DNA of 64,000 nucleotides from Pseudoflavonifractor capillosus. Lineage in GTDB: Bacteria > Bacillota > Clostridia > Oscillospirales > Oscillospiraceae. Made by a program: the position numbers and the translations under genes. Of this stretch, positions 30,574 through 39,474 are shown piece after piece. The stretch covers positions 1 through 64,000 of the forward strand of contig NZ_JACSNZ010000002.1 in the NCBI RefSeq assembly GCF_016902575.1, read 5' to 3'. The notes under the pieces are model-generated. The model searched no databases. It was not told the DNA's origin and saw only the letters and a list, made by a program, of their open reading frames with translations. Each line of letters opens with the position of its first letter. Positions within the stretch are counted from its first letter, which is position 1.

Positions 30574-32667
30574 ATGGAGCAGGGGGCAAATGTAGCATTG
30601 GCTTCCCTCTCGGGGGTTGGTCCGGTGCGCAGCGGCAAGCTGGCTAAGCTGGGGCTGGAGCGGCTGGAAGATGTACTGTGGCACTTCCCCCTCCGGTATG
30701 AGGATCGGCGGAAGATCTACACGGTGCGGGAGGCCCCGGAAGGGGAGATGTGCTGTGTCAAGGCCATGATTGCCCAATCTCCCCAGCTGTCCCGGGCACG
30801 CAGCGGGGTAGAACTGGTGAAGGTGAGGTGCGTGGACGAGACGGGGACGCTGAACCTCACCTTCTTTCACCAGAGTTACCTCCGTCACACCTTTTCCCCC
30901 GGTGAGGTGTATGTCTTCTACGGCAAGGCCGAGCGGCAGGGCAGAGGGCTTGCCATGGTCAACCCACTCTTTGAAAAGGAGGGAGAGGAGAAGTACACCG
31001 GACGCATTGTCCCCGTGTACCCGCTGACGGCGGGCATCCACAACGCCCTGATGATGAATCTGGCCCGGCTGGCGGTGGATCAGGTGGCCCCTACGGTGGA
31101 AGAGGTACTTCCCCTGTGGGTGCGCCAGCGGTACGGGCTGTGCCAGCAGGAGTTTGCCCTGTCCAACATCCACTTTCCCCAGAATTTTGAGGGCCTGGAG
31201 GGGGCGAGAAAGCGGCTGATTTTTGAGGAGCTTATGACCCTCACCTGTGGCCTTGCCATGCTGAAAGGACGGCGGCAGCACTTTGACGGGTTGACCTTCA
31301 CATCCAAATCCCCCGGGGAATTTGCCGCCCTGCTCCCCTTTGCTCCCACCGGTGCTCAGAGCCGGGCCATGGAGGATATCTTCCACGATGTCACTTCGGG
31401 GCAGAGCATGAACCGCTTGGTGCAGGGAGATGTGGGCTCGGGCAAGACGGCGGTGGCTGCCTACGGGGCGTGGGTGGCGGCCCTCAGCGGGGTACAGTGT
31501 GCCCTCATGGCCCCTACCGAGCTGCTGGCCGAGCAGCACTTCCGCACCCTGTCCGCCCTGTTGGGGCCCAGTGGCATCCGGGTGGAGCTGCTCACCGGGT
31601 CGGTGAAGGGAGCGGGGCGGAAAAAACTGCTCCAGGAATTGGCCCAGGGAGATATTCAGGTGCTGGTGGGCACCCACGCTCTCTTTTCCCAGGGGGTGGA
31701 GTACCATCAGCTGGGCCTGGTGATTGCCGACGAGCAGCACCGCTTTGGGGTGGCCCAGCGGGGTGCTCTGGCTGCCAAGGGGGGAAAAACTCCGCCCCAT
31801 GTGCTGGTGATGTCCGCAACCCCCATTCCCCGCACCCTGGCCCTGATGATCTACGGAGATATGGAGGTGTCCATCATCGACGAACTGCCTCCCGGACGTA
31901 CACCGGTTTCCACCTATGTGGTGGGGGAGGACAAGCGGCAGCGGATGTACGGCTTTGTTCGCTCCCAGGTGGGCCAGGGCAGACAGGTGTATCTGGTGTG
32001 CCCTGCTGTGGAGGAGAATCAGGGGGAGGAAGGGGAGGGGCAGACCTCCCTGTTTCCCGCCATGGATCTCAAGGCGGTGACCACCTATGCCAAGCAGCTG
32101 CAAGAGCAGGTGTTCCCTGATTTGAAGGTGGGCTTTGTCCACGGCAAGATGAAGGGAAAGGACAAGGAGACCATCATGTCCGCCTTTGCCCGAGGAGATA
32201 TTCAGATCCTGGTCTCCACCACCGTCATTGAGGTGGGGGTGGATGTGCCCAACGCCACGTTGATGATCGTGGAGAATGCCGACCGCTTTGGCCTATCTCA
32301 GCTCCATCAGCTGCGGGGCCGGGTGGGCCGGGGGAAATATGAAAGTTATTGTGTGCTGGTCTCTTCCAGCCGGAGCGAAACCGCACGACAGCGGCTGCGG
32401 GTGCTCACCCAGACCACAGATGGCTTCCGCATTGCTCAGGAGGACTTGCGGTTGCGAGGCCCCGGCGACTTTTTCGGCCAGCGGCAGCACGGATTGCCCC
32501 AGCTGAAGGTGGCGGACTTTGCCTCCGATTTGGAACTGCTGCACCAGGCCCGCCAGGTGGCCCAGGAGCTGGTGGAGGGGGACCCGGACCTGATGCGGGA
32601 GGAACACCGTCCCCTTCGGCGGCGCGTTGAACTTATGTTCCGGGATAACCCGGATATTTTTCATTGA
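30574..32667 (+). CDS. recG: ATP-dependent DNA helicase RecG
   Basis: 697 residues from the ATG at 30574, which has GGAGGTG 7 bases upstream (an in-frame ATG at 30559 overlaps that site). The N-terminal wedge/OB domain (GTLNLTFFHQSYL) binds the fork. Motor domains follow: Walker A QGDVGSGKTAVA, ADEQHRFG box, motif III VMSATPIPRTL, and motif VI LHQLRGRVGRG. The C-terminal TRG-like segment DGFRIAQEDLRLRGPGDF is typical of RecG. It reverses stalled forks and processes Holliday junctions. It heads a run of four same-strand genes ending with rsmI. Confidence 0.97.
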   Translation: MEQGANVALASLSGVGPVRSGKLAKLGLERLEDVLWHFPLRYEDRRKIYTVREAPEGEMCCVKAMIAQSPQLSRARSGVELVKVRCVDETGTLNLTFFHQSYLRHTFSPGEVYVFYGKAERQGRGLAMVNPLFEKEGEEKYTGRIVPVYPLTAGIHNALMMNLARLAVDQVAPTVEEVLPLWVRQRYGLCQQEFALSNIHFPQNFEGLEGARKRLIFEELMTLTCGLAMLKGRRQHFDGLTFTSKSPGEFAALLPFAPTGAQSRAMEDIFHDVTSGQSMNRLVQGDVGSGKTAVAAYGAWVAALSGVQCALMAPTELLAEQHFRTLSALLGPSGIRVELLTGSVKGAGRKKLLQELAQGDIQVLVGTHALFSQGVEYHQLGLVIADEQHRFGVAQRGALAAKGGKTPPHVLVMSATPIPRTLALMIYGDMEVSIIDELPPGRTPVSTYVVGEDKRQRMYGFVRSQVGQGRQVYLVCPAVEENQGEEGEGQTSLFPAMDLKAVTTYAKQLQEQVFPDLKVGFVHGKMKGKDKETIMSAFARGDIQILVSTTVIEVGVDVPNATLMIVENADRFGLSQLHQLRGRVGRGKYESYCVLVSSSRSETARQRLRVLTQTTDGFRIAQEDLRLRGPGDFFGQRQHGLPQLKVADFASDLELLHQARQVAQELVEGDPDLMREEHRPLRRRVELMFRDNPDIFH

Positions 32668-32691
32668 GTTAAGGAAATGGAGCGAAAAACC

Positions 32692-33078
32692 ATGACAAGA
32701 AAAGAACACAGCAAGGCCCTGCGGGCCGATACTCAGGTACACTACAACTGCGCCCAGTCGGTGCTCATCCCCTTTGCCCAGGATATGGGGCTGGCCCATG
32801 AGCAGGCCAATGCCCTGGGGCAGAATTTTGGCGCTGGTATGGGCTGCGGCTCGGTGTGCGGAGCCATCACCGGGGCTTTTGTTGCCATGGGCGGACTGGG
32901 GATGCCCCAGGAGAAGCGCTCTCAGCTGTTGCGGGAGTTTCGCCAGGCCCACGGGGATGTCCACTGTGCCCAACTGCTCAAGGCTGCTGCCCAGCGGGGC
33001 GAGGAGCGCAAGTGCCACTGCGACCGGATGGTGGAATGGTGCATGGAGTGGGTCAGCCGGGAAAGCGGCCTGGAGTAA
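32692..33078 (+). CDS. C_GCAxxG_C_C family redox protein
   Basis: 128 residues from the ATG at 32692 (GGAG 10 bases upstream); the ATG at 32677 sits too close to AAGGAA. Conserved cysteines appear in the family order: HYNCAQSV, the GMGCGSVCGA motif, DVHCAQLL and RKCHCDRM. The family is common in anaerobes and is thought to bind metal or a cofactor in redox reactions; biochemical function is not established. It lies between recG and tex and is probably co-transcribed. Confidence 0.75.
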   Translation: MTRKEHSKALRADTQVHYNCAQSVLIPFAQDMGLAHEQANALGQNFGAGMGCGSVCGAITGAFVAMGGLGMPQEKRSQLLREFRQAHGDVHCAQLLKAAAQRGEERKCHCDRMVEWCMEWVSRESGLE

Positions 33079-33090
33079 AGGAGAATACCA

Positions 33091-35268
33091 ATGGAAGAAC
33101 TCATCAAGCGTTTGGCCCAGGAGCTGTCTGTCCCGGCCAAGCATGTGGAAAACGTCATCAATCTTTTGGACGAGGGGAATACCGTGCCCTTCATCGCCCG
33201 GTATCGTAAGGAGCTCCACGGGGGCATGGATGACCAGCTCATCCGTCAGCTCTCTGACCGTCTGCAATATCTGCGGGGCTTGGACAAGCGGCGCCAGGAG
33301 GTAAAAACCGCCATTGAAAACCAGGGGAGACTCACCCACGAGTTGGCCCAAGCCATTGACCAGGCCCAGACCCTGGCGGAGGTGGAGGACTTGTACCGCC
33401 CCTATCAGCAAAAACGGCGCACCCGGGCCACCATGGCCAAGGAGAAGGGACTGGAGCCCCTGGCACAGACCCTCTATGAACAAAAACGGGATTGTCCCGA
33501 CCCCGAGGTACTGGCTCAGGACTTCGTCAACCCGGACTTGGGTGTGGAGGATGTGGCGGCAGCGTTGCAGGGAGCCTCCGACATTGTGGCGGAGTGGATC
33601 TCAGATGATGCGGACATCCGCAAGAGCCTTCGCGCTCTCTATTCCAAAAAGGCAGTGGTGGTGTCCAAAGCTGCTGCCAAGGAGCCGGAGGACACCGTCT
33701 ATCGGCTGTACTATGAGTTCTCCGCCCCTGTGAGCAAGGTGATGGGCCACCAGGTACTGGCCATGAACCGGGGAGAGCGGGAGGATATTTTGAAGGTGTC
33801 GGTGGACATGGACGAGGAGGAGGCCCTGGTGGCTGTTCGCCGCCAGGTGGTGCGCCCCGGCACCCCCGCCATGGCTTTTGTAAAGGCTGCTGCCGAGGAC
33901 GCCTACCGCCGACTCATTGCTCCCTCCCTGGAGCGGGAGGTGCGCAGCGACCTCACCGAGAAGGCTTCGGAGGGGGCCATTGGCCAGTTCGCCCTCAACC
34001 TCAAGCCGCTGCTGATGCAGCCTCCGGTGAAGGGCCATGTGACCATGGGCCTGGACCCCGGCTACCGCATGGGATGCAAGGTGGCGGTCATTGACCCCAC
34101 GGGCAAGGTGCTGGACACCACCGTGGTCTATCCCACCCACGGGGAGCGGGGGAAGCAGGAGGCCATTACTAAACTCTCCGCCCTGGTGAAAAAGCACCAT
34201 GTGCAGCACATTGCCATCGGCAACGGCACCGCCAGCCGGGAGACCGAGCAGATGGCGGTGGAGATGATTGGAAAGCTAAACTGCGGGGTCACCTATATGA
34301 TGGTCAACGAGGCAGGGGCCTCGGTGTATTCCGCCTCCAAGCTGGCCGCTGATGAGTTCCCCGACTATGACGTGAACCTGCGTTCGGCGGTGTCCATTGC
34401 CCGTCGGCTCCAGGATCCTCTGGCCGAGCTGGTGAAAATTGACCCCAAGAGCATCGGCGTGGGCCAGTACCAGCACGACATGCCCCAGGCCCGATTGGGC
34501 GAGGCTCTGGACGGGGTGGTGGAGGACTGCGTCAACGGCGTGGGGGTGGATGTGAACACCGCTTCGGCACCCTTGCTGGCCCGGGTGGCTGGCCTGACCC
34601 AGACCACCGCCAAGAACATTGTGAAGTACCGGGAGGAAAACGGCCCCTTTACCACCCGCAAACAGATTTTGAAGGTGCCAAAGCTGGGCCCCAAGGCCTT
34701 TGAGCAGTGCGCTGGATTCCTGCGGGTGCCCGAGAGCAAATCTCCCCTGGACAACACCGCCGTCCACCCAGAGAGCTATGAGGCGGCCCAGAAGCTGCTG
34801 GAGCTGTGCGGTTACACCATGGCCCAGGTGAAAGCGGGGACGCTCCAGGACCTGATGGACAAGGTGAAGGCCTACGGCGCAGAGCGGGCGGCGGAAGAGT
34901 GCGGGGTGGGTGTACCCACCCTGTTGGACGTGGCCGGAGAGCTGATGAAGCCGGGGCGTGACCCCCGAGACGAGCTGCCCGCCCCTGTGCTGCGTACCGA
35001 CGTGCTGGAGATGAAGGATTTGAAGCCGGGGATGGAGCTGAAAGGCACCGTGCGCAATGTCATCGACTTCGGTGCCTTTGTGGACATCGGGGTCCACCAG
35101 GACGGTCTGGTGCACATCAGCCAGATCTGCGACCGTTTCATCAAGCACCCCTCCCAGGTGCTGTCCGTGGGTGATGTGGTGACGGTGTGGGTCAAAGAGG
35201 TGGACGAGAAGAAAAAACGCATCTCCCTGACCATGAAGGGAGCCGCAGCGGCTGCGCCGGGAAAGTGA
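33091..35268 (+). CDS. tex: Tex-family RNA-binding transcription accessory protein
   Basis: 725 residues, normal length. N-terminal helical Tex region (NVINLLDEGNTVPFIARYRK is the hallmark), a YqgF-like RNase H fold (GLDPGYRMGCKVAVID), tandem helix-hairpin-helix motifs (SAPLLARVAGLTQTTAKNIV, LKVPKLGPKAFEQCAGFLRV) and a C-terminal S1 domain (LKGTVRNVIDFGAFVDIG). Tex binds nucleic acids and has been linked to transcription and toxin gene control in several bacteria. It follows the previous gene by 12 bases and is followed by rsmI after 10. Confidence 0.96.
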   Translation: MEELIKRLAQELSVPAKHVENVINLLDEGNTVPFIARYRKELHGGMDDQLIRQLSDRLQYLRGLDKRRQEVKTAIENQGRLTHELAQAIDQAQTLAEVEDLYRPYQQKRRTRATMAKEKGLEPLAQTLYEQKRDCPDPEVLAQDFVNPDLGVEDVAAALQGASDIVAEWISDDADIRKSLRALYSKKAVVVSKAAAKEPEDTVYRLYYEFSAPVSKVMGHQVLAMNRGEREDILKVSVDMDEEEALVAVRRQVVRPGTPAMAFVKAAAEDAYRRLIAPSLEREVRSDLTEKASEGAIGQFALNLKPLLMQPPVKGHVTMGLDPGYRMGCKVAVIDPTGKVLDTTVVYPTHGERGKQEAITKLSALVKKHHVQHIAIGNGTASRETEQMAVEMIGKLNCGVTYMMVNEAGASVYSASKLAADEFPDYDVNLRSAVSIARRLQDPLAELVKIDPKSIGVGQYQHDMPQARLGEALDGVVEDCVNGVGVDVNTASAPLLARVAGLTQTTAKNIVKYREENGPFTTRKQILKVPKLGPKAFEQCAGFLRVPESKSPLDNTAVHPESYEAAQKLLELCGYTMAQVKAGTLQDLMDKVKAYGAERAAEECGVGVPTLLDVAGELMKPGRDPRDELPAPVLRTDVLEMKDLKPGMELKGTVRNVIDFGAFVDIGVHQDGLVHISQICDRFIKHPSQVLSVGDVVTVWVKEVDEKKKRISLTMKGAAAAAPGK

Positions 35269-35278
35269 GGAGATAGCG

Positions 35279-36109
35279 ATGAGCGGTAAATTGTATCTGG
35301 TTCCCACCCCCATTGGCAACCTGGGGGACATCTCCCGGCGTATGGCGGACACCATGGCTCAGGCGGACTTTTTGGCCGCCGAGGACACCCGGGTGACGGT
35401 AAAGCTGCTCAATCATCTGGGGCTGAAAAAGCCCATGGTCAGCTACCACCGCCACAACTTTTCCACAGCGGGGCCTTCCATTGTGGAGCGTTTGCTGGCG
35501 GGAGAGAGTTGTGCCCTGGTCACCGATGCGGGCACCCCCGCCATTTCCGACCCCGGGGAGGATCTGGTGGCGCTGTGCGCCCAGCAGGGGATCGCTGTGG
35601 AGGCGGTTCCCGGCCCCTGTGCCCTCATCTGTGCCCTGTCCGCCTCGGGTCTACCCACTGCCCGTTTTACCTTTGAGGGGTTCCTGCCCCAAAACAAGAA
35701 AAATCGCCGTTCCCACTTGGATAGTCTCAAGGGGGAACAGCGCACCATGGTCTTTTATGAGGCCCCCCACAAGCTGGAGGACACCTTAGAGGATTTTGTG
35801 GCGGTGTTTGGCCCCCAGCGGCGGATCGCCCTGTGCCGGGAGCTGACGAAGCTCCATGAAGAGGTGGTACGTACAACCGTGGGTCAGGCCCTGGAGGACT
35901 GCGCCAGCCGTCCGCCCAGAGGAGAGTATGTTCTGGTGGTGGAAGGGGCAGAGGAGGTTCCAGTGGAGCAGGCAGATCCCCAGCTGGCCCTGAAGCGAGT
36001 GGAACAGCTGCGGAGCGAAGGGCTGTCTCTGAAGGAGGCCTGTGCCAAGGCTGGGGAAGAATTTGGCATGAAAAAGCGGCAGCTGTACGATATGAGCCTG
36101 GGAAAGTGA
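35279..36109 (+). CDS. rsmI: 16S rRNA (cytidine1402-2'-O)-methyltransferase
   Basis: 276 residues. It starts MSGKLYLVPTPIGNLGDI, the RsmI signature, followed by AEDTR and LVTDAGTPAISDPG of the tetrapyrrole-methylase fold, and GFLPQNKKNR. The C-terminal helix-turn-helix-like segment (LKEACAKAGEEFGMKKRQLY) is usual. It methylates C1402 of 16S rRNA with SAM. Last gene of the recG run, ended by the terminator at 36167-36203. Confidence 0.95.
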   Translation: MSGKLYLVPTPIGNLGDISRRMADTMAQADFLAAEDTRVTVKLLNHLGLKKPMVSYHRHNFSTAGPSIVERLLAGESCALVTDAGTPAISDPGEDLVALCAQQGIAVEAVPGPCALICALSASGLPTARFTFEGFLPQNKKNRRSHLDSLKGEQRTMVFYEAPHKLEDTLEDFVAVFGPQRRIALCRELTKLHEEVVRTTVGQALEDCASRPPRGEYVLVVEGAEEVPVEQADPQLALKRVEQLRSEGLSLKEACAKAGEEFGMKKRQLYDMSLGK

Positions 36110-36166
36110 TTACCAATAGTATAAAAACGCCCCTTTATTTTTTGGCGAAAACAGGCATAAAATGAC

Positions 36167-36203
36167 AAAAAACCCCGGTGGAAACAATTTCCACCGGGGT
36201 TTT
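36167..36203. terminator. Bidirectional terminator between rsmI and abrB-like
   Basis: AAAACCCCGGTGGAAA and TTTCCACCGGGGTTTT around CAA, with A and T runs on opposite sides. Confidence 0.9.
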
Positions 36204-36217
36204 GCCGTAAAAAGTAT

Positions 36218-36460
36218 TTACTTTTCTTCCAGTTCCCGCAGGCAGGATGCGCAGATGTTTTTACCCTTAAAAGTGGTGATATCAGAAGATTCTCCGCAGA
36301 AGATACAGGCGGGCTCGTACTTCTTTAGCACGATAGAGCCGCCATCCACGTAAATTTCCAGGGCGTCACGTTCCGCAATGTCCAAAGTACGGCGCAATTC
36401 AATGGGCAGAACGATGCGGCCAAGCTCGTCCACCTTGCGGACAATTCCAGTCGATTTCAT
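36218..36460 (-). CDS. abrB: AbrB-family transition-state regulator
   Basis: 80 residues; ATG with AAGGAGG 9 bases upstream. The N-terminal swapped-hairpin domain MKSTGIVRKVDELGRIVLPI...RRTLDI is intact. A short C-terminal tail carries a CxxC...CxxC pair (ACIFCGE, NICASCLRE), probably a small zinc ribbon for oligomerisation or sensing. AbrB-type proteins bind A/T-rich promoter DNA and control transition to stationary phase. This is the only complete AbrB-type DNA-binding domain in the window, and it lacks the GAF domain, so it is not a spare SpoVT. Confidence 0.9.
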   Translation of the reverse strand: MKSTGIVRKVDELGRIVLPIELRRTLDIAERDALEIYVDGGSIVLKKYEPACIFCGESSDITTFKGKNICASCLRELEEK

Positions 36461-36506
36461 GTGTGAAGTCCTCCTTACAAAATGTGCACTTTCACGAAGC
36501 AATCTC

Positions 36507-36534
36507 ATTATAACACAGTGTATAATCTTGTCAA
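36507..36534 (-). promoter_or_regulatory. Sigma-A promoter of abrB-like gene
   Basis: On the - strand TTGACA (36534-36529), 16 bases, TATAAT (36512-36507). The spacer contains a partial palindrome (ATTATACACTGTGTTATAAT) that could be an operator. Confidence 0.75.
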
Positions 36535-36644
36535 TCGAAAAAGCATAAAATTAAAAGAAGTATAAGAATTTTCCAAGAAAATTGTCGAAGGGTTATGGCA
36601 GGCACGGAAGGGGCATAGGGATGGAGAGATAAGGGGGTGGCAGG

Positions 36645-37220
36645 ATGGCTATGTCGTGGATTTGGGTGGTCATGGTGGGGGCATCTATTTTGTGTGGAGC
36701 AGCCACAGGGCGCATGGATGACATTGCAGCTGCGGCGCTGGAGGGTGCCAACGCCGGGGTGGAGTTGTGCCTGGCTATGGCGGGAGTGATGTGCCTGTGG
36801 ATGGGTGTGATGAAGGTGATGGAGAAAAGTGGCCTGGTTGGCGGTCTGTCCCGGTGCCTTCACCCTGTGCTCTCCCGGCTCTATCCCCAACACAGTGGAG
36901 ATGAGCGGGTTATGGGGGCGGTGAGTGCCAATGTGGCGGCCAATCTGCTGGGGCTGGGCAATGCGTCCACGCCTTTGGGCATTCGAGCTGCTCAGCTGAT
37001 GGCGGAGGGGACGGGCGGGGTGGCCAGTGACAGCCTGTGTATGCTGGTGGTGTGCAACACAGCATCCATTCAGCTCATTCCTGCCACCGTGGCCAGTGTA
37101 CGCCAGGCGGCGGGGAGTGTATCGGCCTTTGACATCCTGCCAGCGGTGTGGCTTGCTTCAGCGGTATCGGTGACCGTGGGGATTGTGGCGGCCAAGGTGA
37201 TGGCACGGCTGTGGAGGTGA
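36645..37220 (+). CDS. spmA: Spore maturation protein A
   Basis: 191 residues, AAGGGGGTGG before the ATG. Multipass membrane protein of the nucleoside-recognition (Gate) family, with GVMCLWMGVMKVMEKSGLV, MGAVSANVAANLLGLGNAST and MLVVCNTASIQLIP, as in SpmA. In Bacillus, SpmA and SpmB act in the mother cell to dehydrate the spore core and affect heat resistance. It is followed by spmB after 7 bases. Confidence 0.95.
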   Translation: MAMSWIWVVMVGASILCGAATGRMDDIAAAALEGANAGVELCLAMAGVMCLWMGVMKVMEKSGLVGGLSRCLHPVLSRLYPQHSGDERVMGAVSANVAANLLGLGNASTPLGIRAAQLMAEGTGGVASDSLCMLVVCNTASIQLIPATVASVRQAAGSVSAFDILPAVWLASAVSVTVGIVAAKVMARLWR

Positions 37221-37227
37221 GTGCCTG

Positions 37228-37743
37228 GTGATGTCCATGGTGGTACCTTGCATTCTGCTATCGGTGGCGGTCTGGGGGCTATCCTGTAAGGTGGATGTGT
37301 GGTCAACCCTGGTGGAGGGGGGGACCCAGGGCCTGCGCACGGCAGTGGGCATGGTGCCCTCCCTGGTGGGGCTGCTGTGCGGGGTGTATATGCTCCGGGC
37401 CTCTGGGGCGCTGGAGCTGCTGGAGGGGGTGCTGGCCCCGGTTTTGAGCTGGGTGGGCATTCCGCCGGAGACGGTGGGACTGTTGGTGGTGCGGCCTGTC
37501 AGCGGCACAGCCGCCCTGGGGCTGGGGGCGGAGCTGATCAGCAGTTACGGCCCGGACTCTCTGGTGGGGCGCACAGCGGCGGTGATGCTTGGCTCCACCG
37601 AGACCACCTTTTACACGGTGGCGGTGTACTTTGGCGCCGCAAAGATTAACCGCACTCGCTATGCCATTCCGGCGGCCCTGTGCGCTGATATGGCGGGCTT
37701 TCTCGCTGCCAGCTGGGCGGTGCGGTGGCTGTTTGGAGCATAA
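37228..37743 (+). CDS. spmB: Spore maturation protein B
   Basis: 171 residues; GTG or ATG start at 37228/37231 with GGAGGTGA upstream. Membrane protein of the Gate family with VEGGTQGLRTAVGMVPSLVG, VRPVSGTAALG and SYGPDSLVGRTAAVMLGSTE, hallmark segments of SpmB. Co-transcribed with spmA. The stop codon lies inside the hairpin array that follows. Confidence 0.95.
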   Translation: MMSMVVPCILLSVAVWGLSCKVDVWSTLVEGGTQGLRTAVGMVPSLVGLLCGVYMLRASGALELLEGVLAPVLSWVGIPPETVGLLVVRPVSGTAALGLGAELISSYGPDSLVGRTAAVMLGSTETTFYTVAVYFGAAKINRTRYAIPAALCADMAGFLAASWAVRWLFGA

Positions 37744-38064
37744 AAAAGAACGGGCGACAGCCCGTTCTTGAGCGTGTCGAAAAAGTTCGACACGCTTCTC
37801 AAAAATGCAAGCATTTTTTCGAGGGAATGCAGCCCGCTGCATGCACCCTTGGGTCAAAGGGCGACCCAAGGCCACACTGGCGGGCTGAGATGTGTTTTTT
37901 TCGATGCGCATGTCCCCGAAAAAAACGTGATTCTAATTTATTTTCCCATCTGCGGATGGGAAAACTCTGCCGAGGGCTTTTGCCTATGCAAAAACGTTCA
38001 TATTTTTGCATAGACAACATGTTTTTTGACATAAAAAAGAACGGGCCAAGGCCCGTTCTTTTTT
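37740..38064. repeat. Array of hairpins flanked by a 30-base direct repeat
   Basis: The whole gap between spmB and the convergent CNNM/CorC gene consists of inverted repeats: stems at 37746-37769, 37771-37796, 37801-37818, 37830-37887 (enclosing 37848-37870), 37941-37964, 37984-38013 and 38033-38064. The first and last hairpins share ATAAAAAAGAACGGGC and GCCCGTTCTT, 291 bases apart, so the rest may be an insertion that duplicated a terminator. The last hairpin is also a good bidirectional terminator. The 81-codon open frame here is not believable as a protein. Confidence 0.7.
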
Positions 38065-39319
38065 ATGCTTCGCTTTCTTTAGAAATCTTTTTCACCAAAA
38101 TTTCCAGCACCCGGTGGTGCTCCACGTTGGTGACGGTGACATCCAGGTTCTCCCACACAAAGTGGTCCCCCACATCGGGGATGCGGCCCATCTGCTCCAG
38201 CACCCAGCCGGAGACAGTGGCGGCGTCGCAGGAGCCGGTGACGGAGAACAGGTCGTACATATCGTCCAGGTTTGCCGAGCAGGCGATGAGGTAGCTGCCG
38301 TCAGGCTGGGGGCGGAACTGCTCCACCACCTCGTCGTGTTCATCCCAGATGTCGCCCACCAGCTCCTCCACCACGTCTTCCATGGTCAGCAGGCCCTCGG
38401 TGCCGCCGTACTCGTCCACCACGATGGCCATGTGGGTCTTGGTGCGCTGGAACTGGCGCATGAGATCGTCAATTTTGGTGCTGGTAGTCACATGGAGCAC
38501 CGGATGAATGAGGGGTTGCAGCTGGGTGCGGCCGTGGTAGCGGGCGGCAAATAGATCCTTTTGGTGGATGACACCTACCACGTTGTCCAGGGACTCGTGA
38601 TACACCGGCATCCGGGAGTACCCCTCCTGGGCAAACAGGGCGGTGGCCTCCTCCATGGATGCGGTGTCCTCCAGAGCCACGATATCCACACGGGGCGTGA
38701 GAATGTCCGAGGCCTCCAGATCGTCAAAGCGAATGGCGGAACAGATGAGCTGGCTCTCCTCGGCATCCAGGCCGCCCTGGTCTTCCGCCTCGGTGACCAT
38801 GGTCACCAGCTCCTCGTTGGTAATGCCCACTTCATCTTTGGTGTGGAACACCTTGGACAGCAGCTTCTTCCACAGGGTAAAGAAGAAGGTGGCGGGGGTG
38901 AGAATCACCATGAAAAAACGCAGGAAGGGGGCGGAGAACAGAGCGAAGCTCTCCGGGGACTCCTTGGCCAGGCTCTTGGGGGAGACTTCACCAAAAATCA
39001 GAATTACAATGGTAAGTACCACCGTGGACACAGCAGGACCTTTGCCCGGCCCCAGAAAATCAATAAACAGCACGGTGGATAGGGTAGTTGCCACATTGTT
39101 GACAATGTTATTGCCAATCAGGATGGTGGACAGGAGCTGGTCGTATCGTTCCGCCAGAGCCAGTACACGGGCGGCCCGGGCATCTCCGTTGTCCGCCCGG
39201 CTCTTGAGCCGAATGCGGTTGAGAGAGGTAAACGCAGTTTCGGTGGCGGAGAAATACGCACTCATCACCACCATACAAAATAATACAACCAATAGGACTA
39301 TACTGTCATCACCCAACAC
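38063..39319 (-). CDS. CNNM/CorC-type hemolysin-family membrane protein
   Basis: 418 residues from the GTG at 39319 (GAGGAG 10 bases upstream); the ATG at 39349 has no ribosome binding site. Four hydrophobic segments form the CNNM (DUF21) domain with SAYFSATETAFTSLNRIRLK and IGNNIVNNVATTL. A CBS pair follows (SDILTPRVDIVALE, MAIVVDEYGGTEGLLTMEDV, a near-universal CBS signature). The CorC_HlyC domain is at the C-terminus. Family members are implicated in Mg2+ (and Na+) efflux rather than haemolysis. Its stop codon overlaps the terminator hairpin. Confidence 0.92.
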   Translation of the reverse strand: MLGDDSIVLLVVLFCMVVMSAYFSATETAFTSLNRIRLKSRADNGDARAARVLALAERYDQLLSTILIGNNIVNNVATTLSTVLFIDFLGPGKGPAVSTVVLTIVILIFGEVSPKSLAKESPESFALFSAPFLRFFMVILTPATFFFTLWKKLLSKVFHTKDEVGITNEELVTMVTEAEDQGGLDAEESQLICSAIRFDDLEASDILTPRVDIVALEDTASMEEATALFAQEGYSRMPVYHESLDNVVGVIHQKDLFAARYHGRTQLQPLIHPVLHVTTSTKIDDLMRQFQRTKTHMAIVVDEYGGTEGLLTMEDVVEELVGDIWDEHDEVVEQFRPQPDGSYLIACSANLDDMYDLFSVTGSCDAATVSGWVLEQMGRIPDVGDHFVWENLDVTVTNVEHHRVLEILVKKISKESEA

Positions 39320-39419
39320 GGAATCATCACTCCTCAATCTATTTCTCATTGTTCTTGGGTATTGTCACCAAATATACCACATTCCCAGGGAACATGCAAG
39401 AAAAAGTCGTGTAAAGGAA

Positions 39420-39456
39420 TTGTGCCATGCCGTGGGAGGAACACGGCATGGCACAA
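39420..39456 (-). terminator. Terminator of the EF-G-like gene
   Basis: TTGTGCCATGCCGTG and CACGGCATGGCACAA around GGAGGAA; on the - strand the sequence downstream is T-rich. Confidence 0.8.
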
Positions 39457-39474
39457 GGGGTACGAAAGGTGAGA

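Noticed and set aside
36218-36460. The abrB-like gene as a second spoVT that would complement the split one
   Set aside because: It is 80 residues with a zinc-ribbon-like tail and no GAF domain, so it is a different AbrB paralogue.
37768-38013. Short protein frame in the hairpin array
   Set aside because: The DNA is constrained as palindromes on both strands and the peptide has no family-like pattern.
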